In this document: positions 24,835 through 32,704 of the stretch, piece by piece
Position numbering within the stretch: position 1 is the first letter of the stretch
How the letters are laid out: the number at the start of each line of letters is the position of its first letter
The notes under the pieces: model-generated
What the model was told of the DNA's origin: nothing
Seen by the model: only the letters and a program-made list of their open reading frames with translations
Databases searched by the model: none
Position numbers and translations under genes: made by a program
Origin: an uncultured Verrucomicrobiota bacterium
Lineage (GTDB): Bacteria; Verrucomicrobiota; Verrucomicrobiia; Opitutales; Seribacteraceae
Reading direction: 5' to 3'
DNA: 43,076 nucleotides
Assembly (NCBI GenBank): GCA_902618175.1
Contig: CACMZN010000017.1
Span: 1-43,076 of the forward strand

Positions 24835-24852
24835 TAAATTTGTACAAATTTA
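24835..24852. promoter_or_regulatory. 18-bp perfect palindrome, candidate operator
   Basis: TAAATTTGTACAAATTTA is exactly self-complementary around the central GTAC. A related half-site (AAATTTTGTACA) occurs about 150 nt upstream, near 24681. The palindrome lies 77 nt before the ATG of the short CxxCH ORF, a plausible distance for a regulator binding at its promoter. The sequence is A/T-rich, but 18 bp of perfect symmetry is more than expected by chance in a few hundred bases. Confidence 0.45.
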
Positions 24853-24928
24853 TATAGATACCCAAAGGAAAAGATATTTTTAGCCCTGCCAAGAAATCCA
24901 ACCAGAAATTAAGAATTAAGGAGATCTA

Positions 24929-25018
24929 ATGAAAAATTGGAAGAAATTGCCAAGGTTTCCGATTTTCATTGCTTTCCAAGCAAGAACAAAAGACTGTTCC
25001 ATGTGTCATTCACATTAG
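24929..25018 (+). CDS. Candidate 29-residue peptide with CxxCH motif
   Basis: This is a short frame with one of the best ribosome binding sites in the window (AAGGAGATCTA just before the ATG). The product is basic at the N terminus (MKNWKKLPR), then has a short hydrophobic stretch (FPIFIAF), and ends in DCSMCHSH, which contains CxxCH. The Cys/His cluster could bind haem or a metal, but a haem domain would normally need more residues. It might instead be a leader peptide or a remnant of a longer gene. Directly after the stop is a hairpin-capable sequence. No function is assigned. Confidence 0.4.
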   Translation: MKNWKKLPRFPIFIAFQARTKDCSMCHSH

Positions 25019-25096
25019 ACGCCTAAATTTTAAGTAAAATCAAATCATTTGCCAGGCGTACATACAAGGGAAGCATTCCCCGGATCATTTATCTGA

Positions 25097-26659
25097 TTAA
25101 TTGTTAATATCCAAGCTTATCAGATGCTCCGCCCTGCGAATCAACAGTTGGGACCCGACAGGTGTAGGTGAAGCGCATTTCAATGCATTAACCTTAAATT
25201 TTTCTCCAAGATGTAAATTTTCTGCTGAAGCATCAAAGGCCCTCAGGAAAGAACCACTTGTCTCAAAGGCCAAGATGGTGTCCTTGACCAGTACGGGAGA
25301 GGAGATGTCATGTTTTGATGGAATTTTTCTTAAAGTTTCTCCTGTGAAAAGGTCAATGCACAGACGCATGCCAGATCCAATCAAAAATACCTTGCCGTCA
25401 TAGATGATTGGACTGGAATCACAACGACGAGTATGTTTAGGAAAGCGCCATATTTCCACGATGGAATTTTTCTTCATTTGATATGCAATGATCCCCACTT
25501 CCTTAGGCTTTCCGTGTACCACCAAATAATTACCTTCTACTACAGGGGTGGAATTTCCACCACCTGATCCTGCCCAAACCGTTTTTCCCGATTGAGGATC
25601 CACGGCACAAACTTTCTTATTTGAATTACAGACCAACAACTTGGCGAATTTAGATTTCCATAGAATGGGAGAACCTGCCTTTCCCTTGACTTCGTCGTTT
25701 TCCCAGATTAATTCGCCGCTATTTGCTTCATAAGCTCTGAGGTTTCCTGCCAAGACATAGACTTTTCCGTCGTAAAAAAGTGGTGAACTTGCAACCCCGT
25801 GCTGATGAATTTCATTTTCCCAAAGTAATTCTCCAACCTCGGCATCTAAACAAAATATTCTTTTTCCCCCCACAGCAAAGACTTTTCCTTCTGCTATGCA
25901 AGGAGTGGAGGAAGAGTTTCTTCCTGTAGGAATACCTGGAAGAGAAGTCTTCCAAACCATTTCTCCATTCCTTAGGTCAAGGGCCACCACCACATCTTCG
26001 GCTACTCTTTTGGTGGGTGGTACAGCTTTCCTAACCAATTCCTTGATCCGAAAATCAAAATCCTGCTCATTTATCCAACCATCCAGTTCTTCTTGATTAG
26101 CAAATACTTTTCCCTTGATTTGAAAAAGTTTTTCGATAACTGGGACGGGAATTGCCAATTTACCTTTTCTGAATCTTGATGCCAACAAACTTCCTTGGAT
26201 CATTCTTTCAGATTGAGTGAGGTTTTCAAGCAACCAATTTTCTATCCATTCCTCGAGCTTACCTCCACGGAGTCTGGGATTGAGAGAAGCTCGATCAGAT
26301 TCTGCTTTGCGAATAATTTCTTTTGATAAATTGATTTTGCGGACGCCAAGTTGCCTCAAGACCAAATCATTTATGGTTCGTTCCTCGCTAGGTATGTCTC
26401 GATGCCAGACAATCGATAAGTAAGCATAGATCCCGTCAGAAATAATACTTCCGAAACCTCCATCACTTTGGCTCGGTAATGGGGGGCTTTGCCAAAGGAC
26501 TTCTGGGGGTTGTTTTTCCCATGCAAGGTTCAAAGTGAGTTTCCCAAGTTCTTTTCCGTTTCGATTTGGTCCTCTCCATTGAGGCCAAGAAAAAGATTCC
26601 GAAAAAAGCGTAGAAATTTCTGCGGTCAAAAGGATAACTAAATAAAGTAGGAGTCTCAT
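25097..26659 (-). CDS. Secreted PQQ-like beta-propeller protein with helical insert
   Basis: This 520-aa protein has a Sec signal peptide (MRLLLYLVILLTAEISTLFS). Mature PQQ/BamB-type blades follow, beginning PQWRGPNRNG. An insert of about 130 residues (roughly 85-225), rich in charged helices and reading like a multi-helix bundle, interrupts the first blades. After it the propeller continues with VVALDLRNGEMVWK, IFCLDAEVGELLWE, LRAYEANSGELIWE and CAVDPQSGKTVWAG. The PQWRGP opening is typical of large Verrucomicrobia/Planctomycetes propeller proteins. It is probably periplasmic. The ligand is unknown. It is a single gene, with a 316-nt region upstream. Confidence 0.84.
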   Translation of the reverse strand: MRLLLYLVILLTAEISTLFSESFSWPQWRGPNRNGKELGKLTLNLAWEKQPPEVLWQSPPLPSQSDGGFGSIISDGIYAYLSIVWHRDIPSEERTINDLVLRQLGVRKINLSKEIIRKAESDRASLNPRLRGGKLEEWIENWLLENLTQSERMIQGSLLASRFRKGKLAIPVPVIEKLFQIKGKVFANQEELDGWINEQDFDFRIKELVRKAVPPTKRVAEDVVVALDLRNGEMVWKTSLPGIPTGRNSSSTPCIAEGKVFAVGGKRIFCLDAEVGELLWENEIHQHGVASSPLFYDGKVYVLAGNLRAYEANSGELIWENDEVKGKAGSPILWKSKFAKLLVCNSNKKVCAVDPQSGKTVWAGSGGGNSTPVVEGNYLVVHGKPKEVGIIAYQMKKNSIVEIWRFPKHTRRCDSSPIIYDGKVFLIGSGMRLCIDLFTGETLRKIPSKHDISSPVLVKDTILAFETSGSFLRAFDASAENLHLGEKFKVNALKCASPTPVGSQLLIRRAEHLISLDINN

Positions 26660-26975
26660 GAGTCGATGCTCGCTCTTTGCTGATTCACATGCAAGAAAAA
26701 CGCTTGAGTCGTAATAAGATTCCGTCTCGGGCTATGTATGTCTGAGATTTTAATAGAGGATCAATCTTGATCGAATTTACTGTATTAGTTTGTGAACTGA
26801 AAGCTCGTCCAATGGAAATTTTCCAATCGTCGAATAGGGTGACTTTTGGTTAGTCCTGACCAAGTCGACATAAAACTAATAAGAAAAATTTCTGTTCTCA
26901 GACTCAATCCAAATTTTTAACATGAAATTACTCAGGAACTTGACCCCTTCAAACAAAGGGATAATTTAATGTGCT
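26660..26975. other. Divergent promoter region
   Basis: These 316 bases lie between the PQQ gene (minus) and the MORN-repeat lipoprotein (plus). They must hold two promoters, but none is clear. A short inverted repeat, GATCAATCTTGATC (26759-26772, 6-bp arms, 2-nt spacer), could be a regulator site. No gene or RNA is recognised. Confidence 0.5.
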
Positions 26976-27569
26976 GTGATCGGGTTGTGTATTATTTTAA
27001 TCTTTGTCGCTTTTGGGGGCTGTTCACTAGAATTTTCCGAAGAGTCACAAGAAGTTTCTGACCAAAGTTTGCTTGAGGTTTCTGAGCAGCAAACGGATGA
27101 ATTTCATGAAAGATCGGATGCATTAGCGGAGAAAGCAGGTATTTTGAAGAAATCATCTCCATCTGACTCGAATGAAAATAATTCGATCGTCACTTTGCAT
27201 GAGAATGGACGAAAACAAACTGAATATTACTTGGTTGATGGCTTGATGGAGGGTGTGCACAGAGAATGGTTCGCATCTGGCCAGTTGAAGAACGAAACTT
27301 TTTACAAATCCGGGCAGAAAAACGGATCTCGCAAAACATGGTATGAAAGTGGAGTGTTAAAGACCAGTGGTGCAATGCTACATGATCGCTGGGATGGAAT
27401 TTACGAGGAATGGCATGGGAATGGCCAGCCTAGCCTCATAGGTTTTTATCATGAAGGCAAACAGCATGGAAAATGGCGTTTTTATAATGAGATTGGCAAA
27501 ACCCTGCCCAGTTTGTCATTCGAAAATGGGATCGAGGTCACAAGGAAGCTATCTTTCTCCAAACCTTAG
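26976..27569 (+). CDS. MORN-repeat (YwqK-like) lipoprotein
   Basis: This 197-aa protein begins with a signal segment ending in the lipobox-like FGGC (about residues 13-16). An acidic Ser/Glu-rich linker follows. The C-terminal part consists of toxin-antitoxin YwqK/MORN-type repeats: ENGRKQTEYYLVDGLMEG, ASGQLKNETFYKSGQKNG, ESGVLKTSGAMLHDRWDG and GNGQPSLIGFYHEGKQHG. The only in-frame start is GTG at 26976; an ATG seven bases upstream is in another frame. Such repeat lipoproteins are common and mostly uncharacterised, and the 'antitoxin' name of the family is not evidence of a toxin system here. Confidence 0.78.
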   Translation: MIGLCIILIFVAFGGCSLEFSEESQEVSDQSLLEVSEQQTDEFHERSDALAEKAGILKKSSPSDSNENNSIVTLHENGRKQTEYYLVDGLMEGVHREWFASGQLKNETFYKSGQKNGSRKTWYESGVLKTSGAMLHDRWDGIYEEWHGNGQPSLIGFYHEGKQHGKWRFYNEIGKTLPSLSFENGIEVTRKLSFSKP

Positions 27570-27619
27570 AATTTGCATTCACAAATTACTTCGAGCAGAT
27601 AGTTTGCATCTTGGACGAC

Positions 27620-27645
27620 ACCCTTACGGAAGGGTTTCGGTAAGG
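27620..27645 (+). terminator. Overlapping hairpins after the MORN-repeat gene
   Basis: ACCCTT(27620-27625)/AAGGGT(27630-27635) forms a 6-bp stem with a 4-nt loop followed by only TT. An alternative CCTTAC(27622-27627)/GTAAGG(27640-27645) stem excludes the first. This may be a weak terminator of the lipoprotein gene or a leader structure ahead of the ABC-F gene. The missing T-run makes the terminator call weak. Confidence 0.3.
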
Positions 27646-27804
27646 CCTCTTCATGAGATCCGTTTTATTGCAGAAAAATGATGGTTGGAGTGCCTCCATT
27701 TATCATGCTTGAGGTAACCGACAGGGTTTCGTTTTTTCTTATCCTTTCAAATCCTGTTGGGTAATCTCGTTGCTCTTGTTCGACTGACGATGTAATGGGG
27801 AAAA

Positions 27805-29424
27805 ATGATTTTCATAAAGGATGTCAGTTTGGCCTTTGGTCAAAAGAAGCTCTTCATAGAGATTGCTGAATCGATTGGTCCCCGTGATCGAATCGCTTTG
27901 GTGGGTTCGAACGGGTCCGGTAAGTCGACTCTGCTGCGCATGCTCATGGGAGAGGTGCAACCCGATGAGGGCATCATCGAAAAACCTGACTTTGTGACAG
28001 TTGGCTACTTGCCTCAGGATGGTATCAGGGTGTCGGGAAGTTGCCTGCGTGAAGAGGCTGGAAAAGCGTTTGCGGATATTGTCGAACTCCGAAGCAAACT
28101 TGATGAAGCGGAAGAAAAATTGGGTGAAATGGAACCTGATACCGAAGAATTTTATGATCTGATTGACGTGATGGGCTCTTGGGAAGAAAAATTATCGTCC
28201 TTCGAGCCTGAAAAAATGAATGCTCGCATTGAAAAAGTAATGATGGGAATGGGATTCTCCTTACTTGATATGGATCGACCAGTCGATGAATTCTCAGGTG
28301 GTTGGCAAATGAGGATTGCTCTTGGCAAACTACTTCTTCAGATGCCGTCCTTATTGATATTAGATGAACCAACCAATCACTTGGATGTGGTTTCTCAACA
28401 TTGGCTGGAGCAATACTTGCGGAATTACCAAGGAGCCCTTCTTTTAATTTCACATGATCGGGCATTTCTCGAATCAGTGACCGAAAGAACCATTGAATTG
28501 AAGATGGGCAATCTAAGAAGTTACCATGGCAACTACTCCTTTTACATTAAGGAAAGAGCTGCACGAATCGAACGGCAAAGAAAAGCCCATGCAAACCAAA
28601 AAAAGGAAATTCAAAAGGAAAAGGAATTCATCAACCGGTTTCGTTCGAACGTCAAAAAAGCGGCCATGGTTCAGAGCAGAATCAAGGCTTTGGAGAAAAT
28701 CGAGCTCATCAGGCCTGAAGTTGAGGAAAAAAAAATGTATTTTCGCTTTCCTACTCCGCCTCCAGCAAGTCACAAAGTAGTCGAACTCTCGGAGTTGAAA
28801 AAATCATATCAGCAGGTTGAAGTCTTCAGAGGTCTGAATTTGCGAATCGAAAAAGGTGATCGCATTGCCGTGGTTGGAGTAAACGGAGCAGGGAAGTCTA
28901 CGCTGGTACGAATACTTGCAGGTGTGGAACCTTTTCAGGCAGGAAAAAGAGAGGTCGGAGTCAATACGGTGATTGGTTACTTTGCTCAGCATCAGGCTGA
29001 GGAACTGAAACCTGAGAACAATGTTTTGCAAGAAGTCGAAGAATCTTTGATTGATAATCCTAACGCAAACCCGAGAGCTGCTTTGGGCGCTTTGCTCTTT
29101 AGTGGGAATGATGCGCTAAAGAAGACTGCGGTGCTATCCGGAGGCGAGAGAAATCGTGTTGCGTTGGCAAAGTTGTTGATGAAGCCTTGTAATTTTCTAA
29201 TTATGGACGAACCGACCAATCATCTTGATATTCGCAGCAAGGAAGTATTGCAGGAGGCTCTGAATCTTTTTGAAGGAACGGCAATAATCGTGAGTCACGA
29301 TCGATCTTTTTTGGACGAGGTTGTCACCAAAGTCTTGGAGGTTTCTCCGAATCGGACTCGGATGCTAACCTGTAACGTCAGCGAATACATGCAAAGGCTG
29401 GAAGAGGAAAAATCTCAAGGTTGA
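27805..29424 (+). CDS. ABC-F family ATPase (EttA/Uup/YdiF-like)
   Basis: This 539-aa soluble protein has two ABC ATPase domains and no membrane segments. Domain 1 has Walker A GSNGSGKST (34-42), signature FSGGW and Walker B LLILDEPTNHLD. Domain 2 has Walker A GVNGAGKST near 357, LSGGERNR and FLIMDEPTNHLD. The charged interdomain linker of about 80 residues (ERQRKAHANQKKEIQKEKEF and following) is typical of ABC-F translation factors that act at the ribosomal E-site. Housekeeping function is more likely than antibiotic resistance, though the subfamily cannot be fixed here. GGGG lies 4 nt before the ATG. Confidence 0.94.
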   Translation: MIFIKDVSLAFGQKKLFIEIAESIGPRDRIALVGSNGSGKSTLLRMLMGEVQPDEGIIEKPDFVTVGYLPQDGIRVSGSCLREEAGKAFADIVELRSKLDEAEEKLGEMEPDTEEFYDLIDVMGSWEEKLSSFEPEKMNARIEKVMMGMGFSLLDMDRPVDEFSGGWQMRIALGKLLLQMPSLLILDEPTNHLDVVSQHWLEQYLRNYQGALLLISHDRAFLESVTERTIELKMGNLRSYHGNYSFYIKERAARIERQRKAHANQKKEIQKEKEFINRFRSNVKKAAMVQSRIKALEKIELIRPEVEEKKMYFRFPTPPPASHKVVELSELKKSYQQVEVFRGLNLRIEKGDRIAVVGVNGAGKSTLVRILAGVEPFQAGKREVGVNTVIGYFAQHQAEELKPENNVLQEVEESLIDNPNANPRAALGALLFSGNDALKKTAVLSGGERNRVALAKLLMKPCNFLIMDEPTNHLDIRSKEVLQEALNLFEGTAIIVSHDRSFLDEVVTKVLEVSPNRTRMLTCNVSEYMQRLEEEKSQG

Positions 29425-29457
29425 TCGTGAATAAGAGGAATTGAAGGAATTCTGCTT

Positions 29458-30057
29458 ATGGCTAAATTATATTTCCATTACTCCTCAATGAATGCCGGCA
29501 AGTCTACGGCTTTGCTTCAAGCCAATCATAATTATGGGGAGCGAGGAATGAAAACAATGCTTTTCACATCCTCCGTCGACACCAGAAAAGCTGTTGGATT
29601 GATTCGTTCCAGAATCGGTATTGAGCAAAAAGCCCATCTTTTTGATTCAGAAACCAACCTGCTTGAGATGTTCCGAAATTTAAAGCCGAGGAGTCCAATT
29701 GGATGCATTCTCATTGATGAGGCTCAGTTTCTCACCAAGCGACAAGTCGAACAAATATGTAGAGTTGTTGATGAGGAAGGTGTCCCAGTGCTTACCTATG
29801 GAATTAGAACAGATTTCTTGGGAGAAACTTTTGAGGGCAGCAGGTATTTAATGGCTTGGGCAGATGAGATAAAAGAGATCAAAACCATTTGTCATTGTGG
29901 TAAAAAGGCAACTATGAATGCTCGTGTCGATTCTTTCGGAAAGATGGAGACAGAGGGAGACCAAATTGAAATTGGCGGCAATGAAAGATATGTATCGGTT
30001 TGTCGGAATTGTTTTCGAAATGCAATCACAAATCCCATCAAGTCGTTGGAGGATTAA
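29458..30057 (+). CDS. tdk: Thymidine kinase
   Basis: This 199-aa type II thymidine kinase phosphorylates thymidine in the salvage pathway. The P-loop is SSMNAGKST (9-17), the catalytic Asp-Glu pair is in ILIDEAQFL (Asp87, Glu88), and GIRTDFLGETFEGS is the thymidine-binding lasso start. The zinc knuckle cysteines are CHCGKKA (about 144-150) and CRNC (about 182-185). It follows the ABC-F gene by 33 nt with GAAGGA as ribosome binding site. Together with the CNT transporter and Hpt it indicates nucleoside and base salvage. Confidence 0.96.
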   Translation: MAKLYFHYSSMNAGKSTALLQANHNYGERGMKTMLFTSSVDTRKAVGLIRSRIGIEQKAHLFDSETNLLEMFRNLKPRSPIGCILIDEAQFLTKRQVEQICRVVDEEGVPVLTYGIRTDFLGETFEGSRYLMAWADEIKEIKTICHCGKKATMNARVDSFGKMETEGDQIEIGGNERYVSVCRNCFRNAITNPIKSLED

Positions 30058-30064
30058 TTTCGAT

Positions 30065-30673
30065 TTAGTTTAGAAGTTTGATCGATAAAAAACCCAAAAG
30101 CACCAATAAAGAAAAAACAAGTGCCAGCAGATTGAAGTGTCGATCAATCTGCTCTCTCATTTTCTCTCCGAATTTTGAAATCAAAACCGCCACCAGAAAA
30201 AAACGAGCGGCTCGACTAACCGTCGATGCAAGCATAAAGGGAAGTAGGGCCATACCCAGAACACCACTCGCGATGGTGAAAATTTTGTAGGGAATCGGTG
30301 AAAATCCAGCCAAAAAAACCAATGGCCAACCCCATTCGTTATACCAATCGGTGATTCGTACAAACTTCTCCCTTGTAAATCCGGGAACAAATTCAAAAAA
30401 ATGATTATTTATCATGTCCCATCCGAAAGCTCCTATCAAGTAACCGACCAAACCTCCCAAAACAGAGGCTAAAGTGCAGACAAGCGCAAACTTTAGAGCC
30501 TTACGGATCGCTCCTAGGCAAAGAGGAATGAGCAAGGCATCGGGGGGGATGGGAAAAAAACTTGCTTCTGCAAAGGAGAGGATGGCGAGCCAAGTGGAAG
30601 CATTCTTTCTTTCAGCAAGAGACAAAGTCCAATTGTAAATGAGACGGAGAGGATTTTTAGGCTTTTCTTTCAA
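30065..30673 (-). CDS. YqaA-type VTT-domain membrane protein (DedA-related)
   Basis: This 202-aa inner-membrane protein has about four to five hydrophobic segments and the VTT/DedA-like family pattern: SFAEASFFPIPPDALLIP near residues 28-45, GAFGWD, and the second half AGFSPIPYKIFTIASGVLGM. It matches the YqaA subgroup. Related DedA proteins are involved in lipid scrambling or carrier recycling, but no substrate is known for YqaA. The only start giving the conserved N terminus is TTG at 30673. It lies 11 nt downstream of hpt in the same unit and ends 7 nt from the convergent tdk stop. Confidence 0.87.
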   Translation of the reverse strand: MKEKPKNPLRLIYNWTLSLAERKNASTWLAILSFAEASFFPIPPDALLIPLCLGAIRKALKFALVCTLASVLGGLVGYLIGAFGWDMINNHFFEFVPGFTREKFVRITDWYNEWGWPLVFLAGFSPIPYKIFTIASGVLGMALLPFMLASTVSRAARFFLVAVLISKFGEKMREQIDRHFNLLALVFSLLVLLGFLSIKLLN

Positions 30674-30684
30674 ATGGGTAAATT

Positions 30685-31227
30685 TTATTTATCCTCAAGA
30701 ATTGAAGATTTGAGTGTTGCTACGAAAGGAAGTTGCCTATACCTGCCGGCATAATCCAATCCATATCCGACGACAAATTCATCTGGGATCGAGAATCCTG
30801 ACCAATCAGCCTTGAAGTTGTTTTGTCTGCGTTCCGGTTTATCCAAAAAAACGCAAGTTTGAACAGATGCAGGATCTTTTGCAGAGACTTCCTCATACAC
30901 GCTTTTCATAGTATTTCCAGTATCCAAAATATCATCGACGAGCAGGACGTGCTTTTGTAAAACCTCGGACTTTAGGGAACTCAAGATGCGGGGAGCGGTT
31001 TCGGGATCAGTTGAATTTCCGTAGCTTGATACGCGTATGCAATCCAGCCTGAGAGGAATGGTTAGATTTCGAATTAGATCGGCGGCAAATACAATCGCAC
31101 CATCCAGTAAGGTGACCAAAAGAATTTCCCGATCCTTGTAATACCGATCAATTTCAACTGCCAATTCTTTGACTCGACGATCGATCTTTTGACTGCTGAG
31201 CAAAATTTTATGAAGATCATTTTTCAT
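30685..31227 (-). CDS. hpt: Hypoxanthine phosphoribosyltransferase
   Basis: This 180-aa cytosolic enzyme transfers phosphoribose from PRPP to hypoxanthine or guanine to form IMP or GMP. The PRPP-binding motif is VLLVDDILDTGNT (94-106). The flexible loop has RVSSYGNST (66-73), and the purine-specificity region DEFVVGYGLDYAGRYRQLPF near the C terminus has the conserved GYGLDY. The length is standard. Its ATG overlaps the stop of the fructosamine-kinase homologue (ATGA), so translation is coupled. Confidence 0.95.
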   Translation of the reverse strand: MKNDLHKILLSSQKIDRRVKELAVEIDRYYKDREILLVTLLDGAIVFAADLIRNLTIPLRLDCIRVSSYGNSTDPETAPRILSSLKSEVLQKHVLLVDDILDTGNTMKSVYEEVSAKDPASVQTCVFLDKPERRQNNFKADWSGFSIPDEFVVGYGLDYAGRYRQLPFVATLKSSILEDK

Positions 31228-32102
31228 GGTATCATTGCGAGTAATTGCTTGATGCTTGCTTGGGCGGAATACTCATATCCTCCACCGAACAAGTTGAAGT
31301 GGTTAAGTTCATGGTAAAGATTGTAGAGAATTTTGCGTTGGGAAAAGCCTGGATTGAGCGGAAAATTTCGATTGTATGCATGGTAGAACGAGTCCGGGAA
31401 TCCTCCAAACTTATGGGTGAAAGCAATGTCAGCCTCTCGGTCACCATAGTAACTTGCCGGATCATAAACAAAGGGTTTTCCATTTGAATCGAAGGAAACA
31501 TTGCCATTCCACAGATCCCCATGCAGGAGCGACGGGGTAGGGGAGTAATCAGAGAAAAAGTATCCAAATTCATCTAGGAGCGTATTTCCTCCCATGAAAG
31601 CTTCCCTTTTCAAAGAAGCCAGACCAAACTGATGAGCCAATCGGTGTTTACCGTAAAAATCAACCCATTTTGAAGAGCGATGATTGGGTTGTGGGGTGGA
31701 TCCAATGGAATTGTCCATGTGCCATCCAAAATATGGTTGTTCGATCATATGCAATTCAGCCAACTGTCTGCCGAGGTTTTCAAATCCATCAATTGTTGAG
31801 GTGTATTCAGTCAACCATTCAAGCACCAAAAAAGAAAGAGTTTGAGTTTTTCCAAAGATCAGAACCTCAGGCACTCTCACTGTGGAGGTGGAATGAATTT
31901 CTCTCAAAGCTTCTGCCTCTGACCGAAAAAAAGCTTCAAAGTTAAGATTGTTGGTCTTAACGAAGAATTTTCTGCCGTCCACTCCGGTCAAGGCATAGGC
32001 ATCATTTACACACCCGCCTGAAAGTTTTTTTTTGCAATCGTTTTGAAAGTTACATTTGGTAGCGAAGGAAATCGCTTCCTCTACAGACTCAAATTCGTTC
32101 AT
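31224..32102 (-). CDS. Fructosamine-3-kinase family protein
   Basis: This 292-aa protein-kinase-like enzyme phosphorylates ketosamines (fructosamines or ribulosamines), leading to their removal from glycated proteins. The kinase-type motifs are visible: GGCVNDAY (glycine-rich loop), FFVKT (Lys), EAEALREIH, LHGDLWNGN (catalytic loop with Asp196) and VYDPASYYGDREADIAFT (metal site and activation segment). The start ATG at 32102 lies 44 nt after the phosphatase gene, and the stop overlaps hpt. Bacterial homologues of this family often lie next to low-molecular-weight phosphatases, as here. Confidence 0.92.
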   Translation of the reverse strand: MNEFESVEEAISFATKCNFQNDCKKKLSGGCVNDAYALTGVDGRKFFVKTNNLNFEAFFRSEAEALREIHSTSTVRVPEVLIFGKTQTLSFLVLEWLTEYTSTIDGFENLGRQLAELHMIEQPYFGWHMDNSIGSTPQPNHRSSKWVDFYGKHRLAHQFGLASLKREAFMGGNTLLDEFGYFFSDYSPTPSLLHGDLWNGNVSFDSNGKPFVYDPASYYGDREADIAFTHKFGGFPDSFYHAYNRNFPLNPGFSQRKILYNLYHELNHFNLFGGGYEYSAQASIKQLLAMIP

Positions 32103-32146
32103 ACAATACCAATCGAGTTGTCATTCTGATGAATTGAATGAAAAAA

Positions 32147-32611
32147 TTACTTTATAGATTCGAACAATTGCAAACAGCCGTCTTCCAATAAATCCAAAAC
32201 TTTTTCAAAACCTGATGTCCCTCCGTAATACGGATCTGGAACTTCCTCCCACTCACCCGAGACGAAGTCGCAAAAAGGCCTAATCACACAGTCTATTTTT
32301 CCCTGTGGCATCAATCGTCTGATTTCCGATAGATTAAAGTGATCCATTGTCAACATGAGATCTGCATCTACGAAATCTTGATGGGTAACCATTCTCGCCC
32401 GACCACTGGTCACGATTCCCCGTTTTCTAGCAGCCTCTTGCATTCTTTTGTCTGGAGAGTTACCTTCGTGAGTGCTTATAGTCCCTACCGAATCGCAGGT
32501 AATATTCTTTTCAAGACCATTCTTTTTCACCAATTTGCGAAAAGTGGCTTCTGCAGCCGGTGATCTGCATATATTGCCCCAGCATACAAAGATGACGTGA
32601 GTATTTTTCAA
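32147..32611 (-). CDS. Low-molecular-weight protein-tyrosine phosphatase family protein
   Basis: This 154-aa enzyme has the active-site loop VCWGNICRSP near the N terminus (nucleophile Cys10, Arg16, CX5R) and the general acid Asp126 in VPDPYYGG. These match LMW-PTPs, which dephosphorylate phosphotyrosine or small sugar phosphates. The second cysteine of the loop (Cys15) is present. Only a TTG start (32611) is available. It is the first gene of a minus-strand unit with the fructosamine-kinase homologue, hpt and the YqaA-type protein. Confidence 0.92.
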   Translation of the reverse strand: MKNTHVIFVCWGNICRSPAAEATFRKLVKKNGLEKNITCDSVGTISTHEGNSPDKRMQEAARKRGIVTSGRARMVTHQDFVDADLMLTMDHFNLSEIRRLMPQGKIDCVIRPFCDFVSGEWEEVPDPYYGGTSGFEKVLDLLEDGCLQLFESIK

Positions 32612-32704
32612 GTTTGGGAACGACGCGTAGTCAGATGGTAAGGTAAGTTCACTTCTTGTAGGTATTCTTGACTTCCTTTGTCAATTCATAGTAGAAGACA
32701 GCTG

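Larger units (their letters stand above)
24587..25096. other. Long intergenic region with palindrome and short ORF
   Basis: These 510 bases lie between tRNA-Leu and the convergent PQQ gene. They hold an 18-bp perfect palindrome (24835-24852), a partial copy of the same motif near 24680, and a 29-codon ORF with a strong ribosome binding site (24929-25018). A bulged hairpin, ACGCCT/AGGCGT (25019-25059), directly follows that ORF. No larger gene fits. Confidence 0.6.

Noticed and set aside
26976-27569. Antitoxin of a toxin-antitoxin pair (YwqK-type name)
   Set aside because: The repeats are MORN-like, the protein is a lipoprotein and no toxin gene lies beside it.
27805-29424. Antibiotic-resistance ABC-F
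   Set aside because: The motifs fit housekeeping ABC-F factors; there is no evidence for a resistance-type linker.
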